Assembly (NCBI GenBank): GCA_026398875.1
Contig: JAPLSB010000019.1
Location: forward strand, 434,001-498,000
DNA length: 64,000 nt
DNA from: Gammaproteobacteria bacterium
GTDB taxonomy: Bacteria > Pseudomonadota > Gammaproteobacteria > Nevskiales > Nevskiaceae
Direction of reading: 5' to 3'
In this document: in pieces, positions 7,944 through 17,884 of the stretch
Layout: the number at the start of each line of letters is the position of its first letter
Position numbering within the stretch: position 1 is the stretch's first letter
The notes under the pieces: model-generated
Told to the model about the DNA's origin: nothing
The model's input: the letters and a program-made list of their open reading frames with translations, nothing else
Databases searched by the model: none
Translations under genes and position numbers: made by a program

Positions 7944-9101
7944 TTATCCAGGCTGTCGCTTGGACACTTGCGCGTCACTCATCGAACTGGTCACGGCCGG
8001 AGCGGCTGGCGCCGGCGCTGCTTCACCTTCCGCCGGCACTGCTTCAGCCGGCGGCGCAACTGCGGGCGGGGGAATCGGCGCCGCAAGCGCGGTCACGTAG
8101 TCCTTCAACATGCTCGCGCCGTAGAGCGGCTTGTAGGCACCTTGATGGCAGGTCGAACAGTTCAGCTTGGCCACGTCACCCAGCGCGCCCTTGCGATGAG
8201 CAGGGAACACATCGGTCAGCGGCACCATGTAGTCGTTGTTGAGCGAACGCGCCATCCGGATGCCATACCAGGCGGTCGTGCGCTGCGGCGGACTCTGCGA
8301 CCAGTCGTTGAATGCACGGCTGTTATGGCAGTACGTGCAGTTGACGCCGAGCCCCTGCGACATGTGGGTCATCAGCGAGAACGTCCACTCGGCCTGCTTG
8401 ATCGACTTGCGGTTGCCGGTCGGCAGTGCGGTCGCGCCGGTGAAGCGGATCGGCTCGGCACCAAGCAGGAACGGCGTGAACGGATCGGACGGCAGTGACG
8501 CACCGTTGATCGCTGCCGTCGAGCGGTTCTGGCCGGCACGATTGCCGAGACCGCCGGCCGCCGTGTTGTCGACATCCTTGAACCAGACGTACTCCGGGAC
8601 CGGCTTGCCGCGATGGCAGGTGTAGCAGGTGACGCCGGTCGCCTGGACATGCGGCTTCCAGTCGGCGTTGATCTTCTGCGTCATCTGCAACATCTTTCGC
8701 GCAACGACCTTGGTGTACTTCGAGTCATCCGCGAAGTTCGCACCGACATGGCAGTAGTTGCACCCTGCTTCCGCCGCTGCCGCGTCCTTCGGAACAACCC
8801 AGGCCGTGATCGCCGTCATCGTCCGGGTGAACTCGCCGATCGACAGCCCGCCGAGTACCTGCACGTTCTGGTAGATCGTGCCCGCCAGCGGACCGCCTTC
8901 GGCAGCTGCCGGCAATGCAGCCGGCACCACGTTATGGGTGGCTTGCTCGGCAAGCACGCGCGGGTTGTAGACCTGCACCATCGCCGTGCCGCGGTAACCG
9001 CTCTGCACCTCGTCGATCGGCGGTCGTTCGCAACCGGCAGTGACGAGCGTCGCCAGCACCAAGGCAGCGGCAACTTTCAAGCTGCTTGCGGTCGTTCTCA
9101 T
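7944..9101 (-). CDS. pufC: Photosynthetic reaction centre cytochrome c subunit (tetrahaem)
   Basis: A 385-residue periplasmic lipoprotein that re-reduces the photo-oxidised special pair. The lipobox LVTAGC ends at Cys24. Four CxxCH haem sites start at residues 114, 159, 255 and 315. Haem axial Met residues are expected in the helices preceding them ([16 protein letters not shown]). The C-terminal ~50 residues are a Pro/Ala-rich tail. Its start overlaps the pufM stop by four bases (ATGA), indicating translational coupling, and a strong terminator follows. Four-haem PufC is found in many purple bacteria but is missing from Rhodobacter. Confidence 0.98.
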   Translation of the reverse strand: MRTTASSLKVAAALVLATLVTAGCERPPIDEVQSGYRGTAMVQVYNPRVLAEQATHNVVPAALPAAAEGGPLAGTIYQNVQVLGGLSIGEFTRTMTAITAWVVPKDAAAAEAGCNYCHVGANFADDSKYTKVVARKMLQMTQKINADWKPHVQATGVTCYTCHRGKPVPEYVWFKDVDNTAAGGLGNRAGQNRSTAAINGASLPSDPFTPFLLGAEPIRFTGATALPTGNRKSIKQAEWTFSLMTHMSQGLGVNCTYCHNSRAFNDWSQSPPQRTTAWYGIRMARSLNNDYMVPLTDVFPAHRKGALGDVAKLNCSTCHQGAYKPLYGASMLKDYVTALAAPIPPPAVAPPAEAVPAEGEAAPAPAAPAVTSSMSDAQVSKRQPG

Positions 9102-10084
9102 GGCGCAGCTCCCGGCAGCGTGGTCGGATCAACAGTCGGAGCAGCCCAGACCTGCGGATAGGCGGCGACGATGTGGTGCTTGATGCCCCACAGGTACCAA
9201 TTGTCAACGACGGTACCCGTCAGCAGGATGCCGATGCCGCCTGTGATCGGGCACAGGATGGCGAACCACCAGGCCCAGCGATGCACCGATTCCATCGTCG
9301 CGTTGAAGCCCATCGTCCAGCGCCAGAACAGCGCAGCGCGTTCCGAGGCGGTACCACGGTCGACGATCTGCTCCAGTTCGCGCTCGCCGCCGTAACGGCT
9401 GACTGCGAGAATCGTCGCGGCATGCATGGCGAACAGCAGCGTCGCGCCGTACAGGAACGCGATCGACAGCATGTGGAACGGGTTGTAGAACAGGTTGCCG
9501 TAGCGGATCGAGAACGCAGCGGTCCAGTCCAGATGCGGGAAGATGCCGAACGGCACCGCTTCGCCCCAGCTGCCCATCAGGATCGGCCGGAAGAAGCCGA
9601 GCACCAGATACAGCCAGATCGCGGCGCCAAACGCCCAGGCAATATGCGGCCCCATGCCATGGGCTTTCGCCCGCTGATAGGTGCGCAACCACCAGAGCAG
9701 TACCGACGCGGTCAGGAAGAAGCCGGCAATCAGCCACCAGCCGCCCTGATTCAACGGCGGGAAACTCAAGCCATAGGATGGCGGCGGCGGCTCCAGCGCC
9801 AGCCAAGGCAACTGGCGCACGAACTCGATCCAGTTCCAGCCAACCGAGGCCAGCATGTTCAGGCCAATGATCTCGAAGGCGATGAAGCCAAACAGGATCG
9901 AAGTGACTCCGGTCCAGCCCAGATAGATCGGACCGATCTGCGCATCGCCGAACTTGCCGACCAGATGCTGCAGGAAACCCTTGCCTTCGCGGCCGCCGAT
10001 CGAGCCGTCGTTCGGTAGCGGCACACCCGGATAAGGGGGTGCTGTCACCTGAACGCGGGTGAAGATGTTTTGATATTCAGCCAT
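9098..10084 (-). CDS. pufM: Photosynthetic reaction centre subunit M
   Basis: A 328-residue, five-helix membrane protein that binds bacteriochlorophyll, bacteriopheophytin, quinone and the non-haem iron together with PufL. Recognisable blocks are [13 protein letters not shown] at the N-terminus, the YNPFHMLSI segment with the special-pair His, and the iron-ligand region [20 protein letters not shown]. The start at 10084 is preferred over a longer frame since it matches the family N-terminus. It lies 10 bases after pufL and overlaps pufC by ATGA. No pufX is present. Confidence 0.98.
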   Translation of the reverse strand: MAEYQNIFTRVQVTAPPYPGVPLPNDGSIGGREGKGFLQHLVGKFGDAQIGPIYLGWTGVTSILFGFIAFEIIGLNMLASVGWNWIEFVRQLPWLALEPPPPSYGLSFPPLNQGGWWLIAGFFLTASVLLWWLRTYQRAKAHGMGPHIAWAFGAAIWLYLVLGFFRPILMGSWGEAVPFGIFPHLDWTAAFSIRYGNLFYNPFHMLSIAFLYGATLLFAMHAATILAVSRYGGERELEQIVDRGTASERAALFWRWTMGFNATMESVHRWAWWFAILCPITGGIGILLTGTVVDNWYLWGIKHHIVAAYPQVWAAPTVDPTTLPGAAP

Positions 10085-10094
10085 GACTGCCCCC

Positions 10095-10919
10095 TTAGCC
10101 CCAGATCGGAAGATTGAGCCACCAGCTCCACCACTCCGGCCAACCATGGGTCCAGAACGGGCCGCTGATGACGATACAGACCGCGCTCCAGAACACCGCG
10201 CTCAAGGCCAGAAACAGGCCCAGACGGTGAATGCCAAGCGCGCCGATCGAGTAGCCGATGATGTCGCGGAACAGCGTGTTTTCATGCTCTGCAGTCTTGA
10301 CCGGCTCACCCTTGCGAGGGTTCGTGGCGGACAGGATCAACGAGCCGTGCAGCGATAGCGCAAGCGTGGTGGCGAAGAAGAACGTGATCGCCAGCATGTG
10401 CGCCGGGTTGTAATGAAAATGCAGGTACTGGTAACCGGTGTTCGATACCCAGTCGAGATGACTGAGGATGCCGTACGGAAACCCGTGACCCCAGGCACCG
10501 AGCAGCACCGGCCTGACCACCACCAGCGTGAAATAGGCAAGGATCGCGAAGCCGAACGCGAACGGCACGTGGTAGCCCATGCCGAGCTTCCGGCAGATCT
10601 CCACTTCCCGCAGCGCCCATGAGACGAAGGAACCCAGTGCGCAGACCGTGATGATCTGCCACAAGCCTCCTTGCGCCAGTGGTGCGATGCCGAGTCCATA
10701 CGACAGATCCGGCGGCGCGATATTGATCTGCCAGATATTCCACGTCGGCCCGAGCGAGGCGCCGTAGATGATCAGCGCCGTGCCAAGTGCCGCGAAGAAT
10801 GCCGTAGTGACACCAAAGAAGCCGACATAGAACGGCCCCACCCAGAAGTCGAACAGATCACCCCCCAGCAGGGTTCCTCCGCGGACTCGATATTTTCTTT
10901 CAAAGCTGAGCATCGCCAT
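10095..10919 (-). CDS. pufL: Photosynthetic reaction centre subunit L
   Basis: A 274-residue, five-helix membrane protein, partner of PufM. The N-terminus ([34 protein letters not shown]) is the standard PufL signature; translation could begin at 10919 or two codons later. The [13 protein letters not shown] block holds the special-pair histidine and [18 protein letters not shown] contributes to the quinone/iron site. It follows pufA after a 112-base gap that contains a stem-loop. Expressed as part of pufBALMC. Confidence 0.98.
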   Translation of the reverse strand: MAMLSFERKYRVRGGTLLGGDLFDFWVGPFYVGFFGVTTAFFAALGTALIIYGASLGPTWNIWQINIAPPDLSYGLGIAPLAQGGLWQIITVCALGSFVSWALREVEICRKLGMGYHVPFAFGFAILAYFTLVVVRPVLLGAWGHGFPYGILSHLDWVSNTGYQYLHFHYNPAHMLAITFFFATTLALSLHGSLILSATNPRKGEPVKTAEHENTLFRDIIGYSIGALGIHRLGLFLALSAVFWSAVCIVISGPFWTHGWPEWWSWWLNLPIWG

Positions 10920-10974
10920 GACGAAGACCCCCTGGTCTGTCGGCTAGATGGGTACATAAAGCACTGCTTCCGGC

Positions 10975-11011
10975 GGCGGAATCAGCTGAAGCTGTTCCAG
11001 CTTCATCCGCC
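10975..11011 (-). promoter_or_regulatory. Intercistronic stem-loop between pufA and pufL
   Basis: On either strand the sequence ggcgga..tgaagctg-ttc-cagcttca-tccgcc folds into an 8-bp inner stem (10987-10994 with 10998-11005) extended by a 6-bp outer stem (10975-10980 with 11006-11011). In Rhodobacter a hairpin at this position protects the pufBA mRNA from 3' decay and so raises LH1 over reaction-centre proteins. The same role is inferred here. Confidence 0.6.
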
Positions 11012-11031
11012 ACCGGCTGCAGGCATTGCCG

Positions 11032-11235
11032 TTACGACTGTCCTGCAGACCCCGTCGACGCCGGCATCGGCGACAACTGCGAGGTGGTCGCCGGTGCAGC
11101 CGACGCGCCGCCAAGCCAGTTGTAACGCGGCGTGCCGAGCAGGATGAAGTGAATCAGAATTGCCAGCACAAACAGGAACGTACCCAGCGCGACCAGGATG
11201 CGGCGCGGGTCGAAAAGCAGCCAGATTCTCCACAT
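11032..11235 (-). CDS. pufA: Light-harvesting 1 alpha polypeptide
   Basis: A 67-residue single-pass membrane peptide. [25 protein letters not shown] is the classic LH1-alpha N-terminus and first half of the helix; the bacteriochlorophyll-ligand His is in LIHFILL, followed by the RYNWL motif. The C-terminal ~25 residues ([19 protein letters not shown]) form a Ser/Ala/Pro periplasmic tail. A strong AGGAGG Shine-Dalgarno precedes ATG 11235. It assembles with PufB around the reaction centre. Confidence 0.97.
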   Translation of the reverse strand: MWRIWLLFDPRRILVALGTFLFVLAILIHFILLGTPRYNWLGGASAAPATTSQLSPMPASTGSAGQS

Positions 11236-11320
11236 GGTTAAGCCTCCTATAACGATTTGAACAACGGATACCCGATGATCGAGCAGGGCGCCCGCTCATC
11301 GATTCCAACCATGCGGCAAA

Positions 11321-11470
11321 TCAGCCCCAGGGCTTCCAGCTCCACACGAGGAAATGCGCAACCACCGCAATCGCCGTGAAGAGAATGAAGCTGGCAACGA
11401 ACACACCGTGAAACTCCTTCGCTTCCTTCTCCGACAATCCGGACAAGGAGCCGCTTCTTTCTTCAGCCAT
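11321..11470 (-). CDS. pufB: Light-harvesting 1 beta polypeptide
   Basis: A 49-residue peptide. It begins [20 protein letters not shown], the standard soluble LH1-beta head. The single helix starts at HGVFVASF, and [11 protein letters not shown] contains the bacteriochlorophyll-ligand His and the Trp residues characteristic of LH1-beta. The stop is TGA at 11323-11321, 85 bases before pufA. It opens the pufBALMC set 141 bases after the bchZ stop, so a puf-specific promoter may lie in that gap, although transcripts reading through from bchCXYZ are likely too. Confidence 0.97.
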   Translation of the reverse strand: MAEERSGSLSGLSEKEAKEFHGVFVASFILFTAIAVVAHFLVWSWKPWG

Positions 11471-11611
11471 TTCCAGAACCTCCACTCAGGCCTTGACGGC
11501 CGTTACCGCGCTACCCGCGCGGCAGGGACCCTCGAAGCGGATCACTCCACTTCGCCGATACGTGCACGACCGTTGCCGGTCGCTGCTGTGATGAAAACCG
11601 CAGGGCGCCGC

Positions 11612-13075
11612 TCATGCGGCTGCGCCTTCGGTCAGTGCACGGCGCGACGCCAGCAGTCGCACCGCTGTCACGGCGTCTTCGCCGGCACGGCGGGCGTCGG
11701 CCTCGGCGCGATCGCGCAGGCGCTTGGCCGCGCTGATCCGCACCAGTACCGGCTGCAGTTCCAGCCATTCATCGAGTTCCGCCTTGGCGTCGTCGAGCCA
11801 TGGCATTTCAGAGATCAGCCGCGATGGCGTTGCTTCGACGCGATCCATGTCCGTACCCAGCGGCAGGATGTGGAACAGCGCGTCGAACAGCGCGTTGCAG
11901 AACTCCTGGATCAGATAGGTCGCACCGGCATAGCCCATGAAGGGTGTGCCGGTATGGCGACGAATGATCGCGCCCGGGAACGAGGCCGGAATGTAGGTGG
12001 CCTTCATCATTCCACCGCCGCCGGATTCGGCGAGATACATCCGTTCGTTGTAGCTGCCGTACAGCACCAGCGGCGGCTTGTCCTTGATCAGCTGCCGAAC
12101 CGCGTCGTTGTCGGTCTTGGCACCGGCAATCCGCGAGATCGCGAAGTTGCACGGCATGCCCATCTCGTCTTCGAGAAAATTGCGAACGCCACGGGCATAG
12201 GTGTCGTTGGCGACGATGCCGAAGCTTGCGGTGCCGTAGAAGTCCTGGGTCACCGAGCGCCACAGATCCCAGATCGGCTTGATCGTGGTGTGCTTCTCGC
12301 GCTCGATGAACGGCTCCGGATCGAGCCCCAGCAGCTCGCCGAGCTTGCGCAGGAACTTGGTCGTCGAGTGCAAGCCGATCGGCGCCTGCAGATAGGGACG
12401 TTCCAGGGTCTCGCAAAGCAGTCGGCCGAACTCGCGATACATGCAGATGTTGACGTCGGCGTTGATCAGCTTCGGCACATCGGCCAGATGGCTGCCGAGC
12501 GGAAACGCCAGATTCACTTCGGCACCGATGCCTTCGACCAGCCGCCGAATCTCGGCGAGGTCGCTCGGCATGTTGAAGGTGCCGTAGCAGGGTCCGATGA
12601 TGTTGACCCGTGGCTTTTCGCCTTCCTTGCGGGGCTTGCGCTCTGGAATCTTTTTCAGCCCGTACTGCGTCCACAGCCAGTTCATCGACCGGTTGGCGCA
12701 CTGCCACTGGTCCTCATCGATGGTGCGAGGCAGGAAGCGCAGCAGGCCGGTACCTTCGGGTGTGACGCCACCGCCAATCATCTCGGCGATCGAGCCGGTG
12801 ACGACCACGGCCGGCATGTCCGGATCGAGCGCGGCATGGGCACGCTTCATCGAGCCTTCGGTGCCTTCCCGACCCAACTGCTCTTCGGCAAGGCCGGTGA
12901 CGACGATCGGCAGTTCGTGCGGCGGCAGCGCATCGGTGTAATGCAACACCGAAGTGACCGGCAGGTTCTCGCAGCCCACGGGGCCGTCGATGACCACCTG
13001 CAAGCCCTTGATCGCCGTGAATACGTAAACGGCGCCCCAGTAGCCGCCGGCGCGGTCATGATCGAGAACGAGCAT
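11612..13075 (-). CDS. bchZ: Chlorophyllide a reductase subunit Z
   Basis: A 487-residue catalytic-component subunit of chlorophyllide a reductase (BchXYZ), the nitrogenase-like enzyme that reduces ring B on the way to bacteriochlorophyll a. The N-terminus [22 protein letters not shown] and the [18 protein letters not shown] block with a conserved cluster-ligand cysteine are typical. The reading frame stays open upstream, but ATG 13075 overlaps the bchY stop by one base (TGATG), which fixes the start. Length agrees with the family (~490). Cytosolic; works with BchY and the BchX iron protein. Confidence 0.97.
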   Translation of the reverse strand: MLVLDHDRAGGYWGAVYVFTAIKGLQVVIDGPVGCENLPVTSVLHYTDALPPHELPIVVTGLAEEQLGREGTEGSMKRAHAALDPDMPAVVVTGSIAEMIGGGVTPEGTGLLRFLPRTIDEDQWQCANRSMNWLWTQYGLKKIPERKPRKEGEKPRVNIIGPCYGTFNMPSDLAEIRRLVEGIGAEVNLAFPLGSHLADVPKLINADVNICMYREFGRLLCETLERPYLQAPIGLHSTTKFLRKLGELLGLDPEPFIEREKHTTIKPIWDLWRSVTQDFYGTASFGIVANDTYARGVRNFLEDEMGMPCNFAISRIAGAKTDNDAVRQLIKDKPPLVLYGSYNERMYLAESGGGGMMKATYIPASFPGAIIRRHTGTPFMGYAGATYLIQEFCNALFDALFHILPLGTDMDRVEATPSRLISEMPWLDDAKAELDEWLELQPVLVRISAAKRLRDRAEADARRAGEDAVTAVRLLASRRALTEGAAA

Positions 13076-14598
13076 CAGATCGGCTCCTCGACTTTCGAGG
13101 CCTTGCGGGCCTTTTCCATCTTTTTCGCGTAAGCAGCGCGGAACTCGGGGCGCAGCTTCGGTGTGTCTTCCCAGACCCCGGCCTTGTCGCCGTGGCCGAC
13201 ACCGTCGAAGAAGGCATCCATGGCCAGGAAGCGATCGCGATTGCCGAGTGCGGCATTGATCACCGTGGCCAGCGAGCCGGCACCGGCCGGGCCCATCAGC
13301 GGGCGTGCCGAAATCAGGTTGGTGAAGTACAGCCCCGGCGTCTTGCGCTCCTTGGCGTACTGCACCACCGGTGTCGTGCCGATCGCGATGTCGGGCTTGA
13401 ATTCGTTGAATGCAGCGAGGTCCTGTTCCAGCGATGCGCGGTACTGCACGTGCACGCCCTTGGCCTGCAGCCATTCGCGGTCAGGATCACTCCACTGCGT
13501 TTGCGGGCACGCGGTGCCGACGTAGCGAAGATCGGCTCCACTTTCGACCAGCAGTCGCGCCACCAGCAATTCCGAGCCTTCATAGCCGGACATCGTGATG
13601 CGGCCCTTGATTGGCATCTTGGCGAGCGCGCCCTTGATGGCCGGCAGGAAGCGGTTCTTCGCGGCGTCGATCTGGGCCTGGGCGATATTGGTTGCCTGCC
13701 CGATCGCCTGCAGCCAGGCTTCGGTACCGTCATGGCCGACCGGTGCCGAAGCGACAACCTTGCGGCCTGCGGCATGGAATTCGCGGACGCTGGCGGTATA
13801 AAACGGATGGATCGCCGCCACCGCCGCGCAGTCCAGCGCCGAATACAGTTCGCGCCATTCGCGGGTCGGCACGACCGGACCGGCGGCAAGGCCCATCGGC
13901 TCCAGCATCATGCCGATGATCACCGGGTCGGCCGGGAACATCTCGCCGAGCAGGGTGATGGTTGGCTTCGCGCTGATGCCGCCGCGCGGTACCGCGACCG
14001 GGCCGGCTTCGGCCTCGCTGCGTGCGTACTTCAGCATCGCGCCGGCGAGCACGTCTTTCGCTTCGGCATGCGTCGGCACGCCGAAACCGGGGACATCGAT
14101 GCCGATCACGCGGACGCCATTGATCTCTTTCGGCAGGATCTGCAGCGGCACGCCGCTGGCAGTCGGCACGCAGAGATTGATGATGACGATCGCGTCGTAG
14201 CTGGCCGGATCGGCAAGCTTGAACACCGCTTCGCGGATGTCCTCGAACAGCTTGCCGGTGACCAGGGTTTCCGAGTTGAACGGCACATAGCCAACAGTGC
14301 GCCGAGCACCATAGAAATGGCTGGTGAACGTCAGGCCATAGACGCAGCAGGCCGAACCGCTGAGCACCGTAGCCGTGCGGCGCATGCGCAGGCCTACGCG
14401 CAAGCTGCCGAAGGCCGGGCACATCGACTGCGGTTGATCGTGCGGGCCTTTCGGATAGTCCTTCGCGTACTGCTCCAGCGTGATCGTCTTGCCGGCCGCC
14501 TTGGCGGCTTCGACCATCTGGTTCTTGCCCGAATGACAGCCGACGCCATCGCCGCTCAGGGCTTGCGGATTCACGATCAGCGGCGCGTCGTCGGCCAT
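13075..14598 (-). CDS. bchY: Chlorophyllide a reductase subunit Y
   Basis: A 507-residue partner of BchZ in the heterotetrameric catalytic component. Cysteine-bearing segments typical of the family are present ([53 protein letters not shown]), which bind the [4Fe-4S] cluster with BchZ. ATG 14598 is chosen since it lies 17 bases after the bchX stop; a longer frame would overlap bchX. Co-transcribed in bchCXYZ. Confidence 0.97.
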   Translation of the reverse strand: MADDAPLIVNPQALSGDGVGCHSGKNQMVEAAKAAGKTITLEQYAKDYPKGPHDQPQSMCPAFGSLRVGLRMRRTATVLSGSACCVYGLTFTSHFYGARRTVGYVPFNSETLVTGKLFEDIREAVFKLADPASYDAIVIINLCVPTASGVPLQILPKEINGVRVIGIDVPGFGVPTHAEAKDVLAGAMLKYARSEAEAGPVAVPRGGISAKPTITLLGEMFPADPVIIGMMLEPMGLAAGPVVPTREWRELYSALDCAAVAAIHPFYTASVREFHAAGRKVVASAPVGHDGTEAWLQAIGQATNIAQAQIDAAKNRFLPAIKGALAKMPIKGRITMSGYEGSELLVARLLVESGADLRYVGTACPQTQWSDPDREWLQAKGVHVQYRASLEQDLAAFNEFKPDIAIGTTPVVQYAKERKTPGLYFTNLISARPLMGPAGAGSLATVINAALGNRDRFLAMDAFFDGVGHGDKAGVWEDTPKLRPEFRAAYAKKMEKARKASKVEEPI

Positions 14599-14615
14599 GG
14601 CGTGCGTGCTCGGAT

Positions 14616-15632
14616 TCAGACGTTGTCGTAGACGACTTCGAGCGAGGTCTTGACGATCTCGGTCTTGCCGCACATGTCGAATTCGGTGGCCGGCGTCAGC
14701 ACGTAGTCGCGGCCGGTCGAGTGCGCCGAGAACAGCCCCAGCAGGCCGTCCTGGCTCAGCGGCGTTGGCCGCATCGGAATGCTGGTGTGAACGTTTTCGG
14801 CGAGTTCAGCGAACATCGGGCCCCAGACCGAATCGGGCCGGCCGACGATCTCGTAGTTCGCGCTCTTGCGGCGAATGTCGTCGTTGGCCGGAATCGTTGC
14901 CAGCACCGGAATGCCGACCGCGCTTGCAAAAGCGGCCGCTTCGCCGGTGCCGTCATCGCGGTTGATGACCATGCCGGCCACGCCGACATTGCCGCCAAGC
15001 TTGCGGAAGTACTCCACTGCCGAGCAGACGTTGTTGGCAACGTACAGGCTCTGCAAATCGTTGGAGCCGACGACGATGACCTTCTGGCACATGTCGCGGG
15101 CGATCGGCAGGCCGAAGCCGCCGCAAACCACGTCGCCGAGGAAATCGAGCAGCACGTAGTCGAAACCCCACTCGTGGAAGCCGAGCTTCTCGAGCGTTTC
15201 GAAGCCATGGATGATGCCGCGCCCGCCGCAACCGCGGCCGACTTCCGGACCACCGAGCTCCATCGCGAAGACGCCATCGCGCTTGAAGCAGACATCGCCG
15301 ATCTTCACTTCTTCACCGGCCAGCTTCTTCTTCGAGCTGGTCTCGATGATCGTCGGGCAGGCCTTGCCGCCGAACAGCAGTGAGGTGGTGTCGGATTTCG
15401 GATCGCAGCCGATCAGCAGAACCTTCTTGCCCTGCTGGGCCATCATGTAGCTGAGGTTGGCCAGCGTGAAGCTCTTGCCGATGCCGCCCTTGCCGTAGAT
15501 CGCGATGATCTGCGTTTCCTTGGTCACCGGACCGGTGTGGATCGCGTCCGGCTCCTTCGCCGCTTCCGCGCGCAGGTAGTCGGTCAGCTGGCTCAATGGA
15601 ATCGCGGAAACACCGTCGTCGGGTGCGCTCAT
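14616..15632 (-). CDS. bchX: Chlorophyllide a reductase iron protein X
   Basis: A 338-residue NifH/BchL-like ATPase that passes electrons to BchYZ. The P-loop GKGGIGKS is at residues 47-54, and LIGCDPKSDTT, GRGCGGRG and DVVCGGFGLP carry switch regions and the bridging [4Fe-4S] ligands. ATG 15632 overlaps the bchC stop by four bases (ATGA). The N-terminal ~35 residues before the ATPase fold are usual for BchX and distinguish it from BchL. Confidence 0.97.
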   Translation of the reverse strand: MSAPDDGVSAIPLSQLTDYLRAEAAKEPDAIHTGPVTKETQIIAIYGKGGIGKSFTLANLSYMMAQQGKKVLLIGCDPKSDTTSLLFGGKACPTIIETSSKKKLAGEEVKIGDVCFKRDGVFAMELGGPEVGRGCGGRGIIHGFETLEKLGFHEWGFDYVLLDFLGDVVCGGFGLPIARDMCQKVIVVGSNDLQSLYVANNVCSAVEYFRKLGGNVGVAGMVINRDDGTGEAAAFASAVGIPVLATIPANDDIRRKSANYEIVGRPDSVWGPMFAELAENVHTSIPMRPTPLSQDGLLGLFSAHSTGRDYVLTPATEFDMCGKTEIVKTSLEVVYDNV

Positions 15633-16570
15633 TGCGGCGTGCTCCAGTCGAGAATCATCTTCAGGCAGGCGGAATCGCCGAAGGCCGTGCGATAGGCGCT
15701 GTCCGCGCTCGCAACCGGCTGCCGATGGGTAATGAGTCCTGCGAGCGACAGCGCGCCGGTTTCGGCGAGTTGCTGTGCTGCCAGCAGGTCTTGCGGCTGC
15801 CACTGCGCTGCAACGCGCAGGCGCGCTTCGCGCATGAAGGCCGGCGGGAATGCGAAATCGAGACGCTCGCTGTAGAACCCGGCCAGCACGATCTCGCCGC
15901 CGATCGCCAGGCGGCCGATCAGCGTGTCGAGCAGCTTCGCGTCGCCCGATACGTCACAGATCGTCTGGTAGTCGCGGCGCGGATCGCTTGACGGATCGAC
16001 GACCGGATAACCCAGCGCACCATCGGCACGGTCAGCATTGGTTTCCCAGACGGTGGGGGCAGCACCGCCGAGCGCGATGGTCATCCGCGCCAGCAGTCGA
16101 CCGAGCACGCCATGACCGACGATCAGGTCTGGCAGCTTCGCGTGCGGTGCGACCAGCGCGTGATGCGCGGTCGCGGCCAGCGCCAGAAGCGTGGCATCGG
16201 CACCGAGGTGCTGAGCGACAACCAGCGCCTTGGCACCCGGAATCACCACCGTGTTGGCTGCGCCGCCAAACAGACCGCGGACGTCACCGAAACACTTTGC
16301 ACCCGGCACGAAAACCAGGTCACCCACCGTCGCGCCGGAGTGGTTGCCGGCTTCGCGAATCCGGCCGACCGATTCGTAGCCGGGCACCAGCGGGTAACCC
16401 ATGCCCGGGAACATCGGCATCTTGCCGGTCCACAGCAGGCGTTCGGTACCGGTGGAAATGCCGCTCCAGCAAATATCGACCACCACATCGTCCGCGCAGG
16501 GCTCGGAGAGCGTCAGGCGCGTCAGCGCGAGGCGTTCCGGCTGCTCGAAGACGACTGCGATGGTGTCGAT
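15629..16570 (-). CDS. bchC: Bacteriochlorophyllide a dehydrogenase, apparent ATC start
   Basis: A zinc-free MDR-type dehydrogenase that oxidises the 3-hydroxyethyl group of bacteriochlorophyllide. The first conventional start in frame is GTG 16486, inside the conserved DDVVVDICWSGISTGTERLLW segment. Upstream, the same frame encodes a family-typical N-terminus (DTIAVVFEQPERLALTRL) with no ATG, GTG or TTG before the stop codon at about 16636-16638. An ATC codon at 16570-16568 sits 7 bases after GGAGG and gives 313 residues, matching the usual ~314. Either ATC is used, as ATT is for E. coli infC, or the base is wrong or mutated. ATGA overlap with bchX follows. Confidence 0.9.
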   Translation of the reverse strand: MDTIAVVFEQPERLALTRLTLSEPCADDVVVDICWSGISTGTERLLWTGKMPMFPGMGYPLVPGYESVGRIREAGNHSGATVGDLVFVPGAKCFGDVRGLFGGAANTVVIPGAKALVVAQHLGADATLLALAATAHHALVAPHAKLPDLIVGHGVLGRLLARMTIALGGAAPTVWETNADRADGALGYPVVDPSSDPRRDYQTICDVSGDAKLLDTLIGRLAIGGEIVLAGFYSERLDFAFPPAFMREARLRVAAQWQPQDLLAAQQLAETGALSLAGLITHRQPVASADSAYRTAFGDSACLKMILDWSTPQ

Positions 16571-16631
16571 GCCCGTTCCTCCGGTGCGCTCAGCGATTGT
16601 TCGGGTCCGTTGATCGGACTTCTGTTGCTGG

Positions 16632-16675
16632 TGTTAGTTTAGTCTGACATTCCGAACTGTCAATCTGAATTGACG
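16632..16675. promoter_or_regulatory. Tandem PpsR/CrtJ-type sites upstream of bchC
   Basis: Site 1, 16632-16649, is TGT-N12-ACA (tgttagtttagtctgaca). Site 2, 16658-16675, is tgtcaatctgaattgacg, one base short of the same pattern. An 8-base gap separates them, the spacing known for cooperative CrtJ binding at the Rhodobacter bchC promoter. They lie in the crtF-bchC gap, so a bchC promoter repressed by PpsR/CrtJ under oxygen is inferred. Confidence 0.65.
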
Positions 16676-16676
16676 A

Positions 16677-17861
16677 TTAATTTCCACTTCCGGTCGAACG
16701 ACCTGACAGTCGGTGTGTCGCGACATCGGCGACGACCACGGAGGTCTGCATCGGCATTGCCGTAGGAATCAGGCGCGGCTCGGAAAAGCCGGCTGCGACG
16801 AGCATTTCGGCAATCCGCGCCGGGGTTCTTGGCCGACCGCGCCCCATCGCCAGCAGATAGAAGCCGAAGTAGGCGTCGCCGACGGCTTCGGAGCCTGGTG
16901 TCGCCGACATCGGCTCGGCGATCAGCACGCGGCCATCACTGGGCAGTGCAGCGTGGGCTGCACGCAGGACGGTCATCACCGAGTCGTCGTCGTGGTCGTG
17001 CAGCACGCGCACCAGCGTCACCAGATCCGCACCGAGCGGCAGCGGCTGATGCAGGAAGCTGCCGCCGACCGCCAGCGTCCGCGACCGCAGACCCAGCGCG
17101 GCGAAACGCGCGGTGGCCCGTTCGGCGACGGGCGGCAGGTCGAACAGGAAGCCATCGAGCTGGGGCCAGCGCGCGACGACGGCTGAGAGGAAAGTGCCCT
17201 CGCCGCCGCCAACATCGAGCACGCGGCGGTGGCGACGCATCGGATAGGCGTCGAGCACTTCGTTGGCGATCAACGTCTGCGATGCCGACATCAGCCGGCT
17301 GTAGGCGGCGACACGATCGGGTGCAAAGCCTTCGCCGCTGCGATTCGCGCAATACGGCCAGTAGCGCGCCAGTTCTCCATCGGCGCGTGCGCCATCGCGC
17401 AGCAACGCCACCGGATCGCGGAGATCGGCATAGAACAGCGCGTGGTGCTCGACAAGGGCGGCGATGCCGGCATCGCCGGCAATCGGGGCGCCGACGCTGC
17501 CGAGCCGGACACGACCATCACGGTTGCGTGCCACCAGCTTCAGCGCGATGGCGGCATCGACCAGGCGCTGCGTGCCGTCGATCGGCAGACCGATCCGCAA
17601 GCTCAGATCGGCCAACGTGGCTGGGCCCTCGGACAGCACGGCCAGCACGTTCAAGCGCACGCAGGCCAGCAGTACTTGCGAGTAGACGAAACCGGATACC
17701 AGATCGAAGACCGCCTGCGCGCGTCTCCGCGCCACCGGACGGGTCAGCGGGAAACTGGCCGCGAAACGCCGAAACTTCGGGCTGGCGATCGCGCTGTTGC
17801 AGGCCGCCTGGAAACGGTCCAGCCATGCGCCGGATTCCGGTGCGGCACCCAGGGTCGACAT
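16677..17861 (-). CDS. crtF: Demethylspheroidene/hydroxyneurosporene O-methyltransferase
   Basis: A 394-residue SAM-dependent methyltransferase that methylates the 1-hydroxyl group of carotenoids in the spheroidene/spirilloxanthin branch. The N-terminal winged-helix dimerisation region (VYSQVLLACVRLNVLAVLSEGPATLADL) is followed by the SAM motif VLDVGGGEGTFL (about residues 224-235) and the HDHDDD segment around the catalytic His. Size matches R. capsulatus CrtF (393). ATG 17861 lies 23 bases after the crtE stop, and the frame position between crtE and bchC confirms the assignment. Confidence 0.96.
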   Translation of the reverse strand: MSTLGAAPESGAWLDRFQAACNSAIASPKFRRFAASFPLTRPVARRRAQAVFDLVSGFVYSQVLLACVRLNVLAVLSEGPATLADLSLRIGLPIDGTQRLVDAAIALKLVARNRDGRVRLGSVGAPIAGDAGIAALVEHHALFYADLRDPVALLRDGARADGELARYWPYCANRSGEGFAPDRVAAYSRLMSASQTLIANEVLDAYPMRRHRRVLDVGGGEGTFLSAVVARWPQLDGFLFDLPPVAERATARFAALGLRSRTLAVGGSFLHQPLPLGADLVTLVRVLHDHDDDSVMTVLRAAHAALPSDGRVLIAEPMSATPGSEAVGDAYFGFYLLAMGRGRPRTPARIAEMLVAAGFSEPRLIPTAMPMQTSVVVADVATHRLSGRSTGSGN

Positions 17862-17884
17862 CGCGGCGGGTCGGCGGTCGTCGT

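Noticed and set aside
11471-11611. puf promoter with PpsR sites between bchZ and pufB
   Set aside because: No TGT-N12-ACA palindrome or clear -35/-10 pair could be identified in this 141-base gap, so no site is called.
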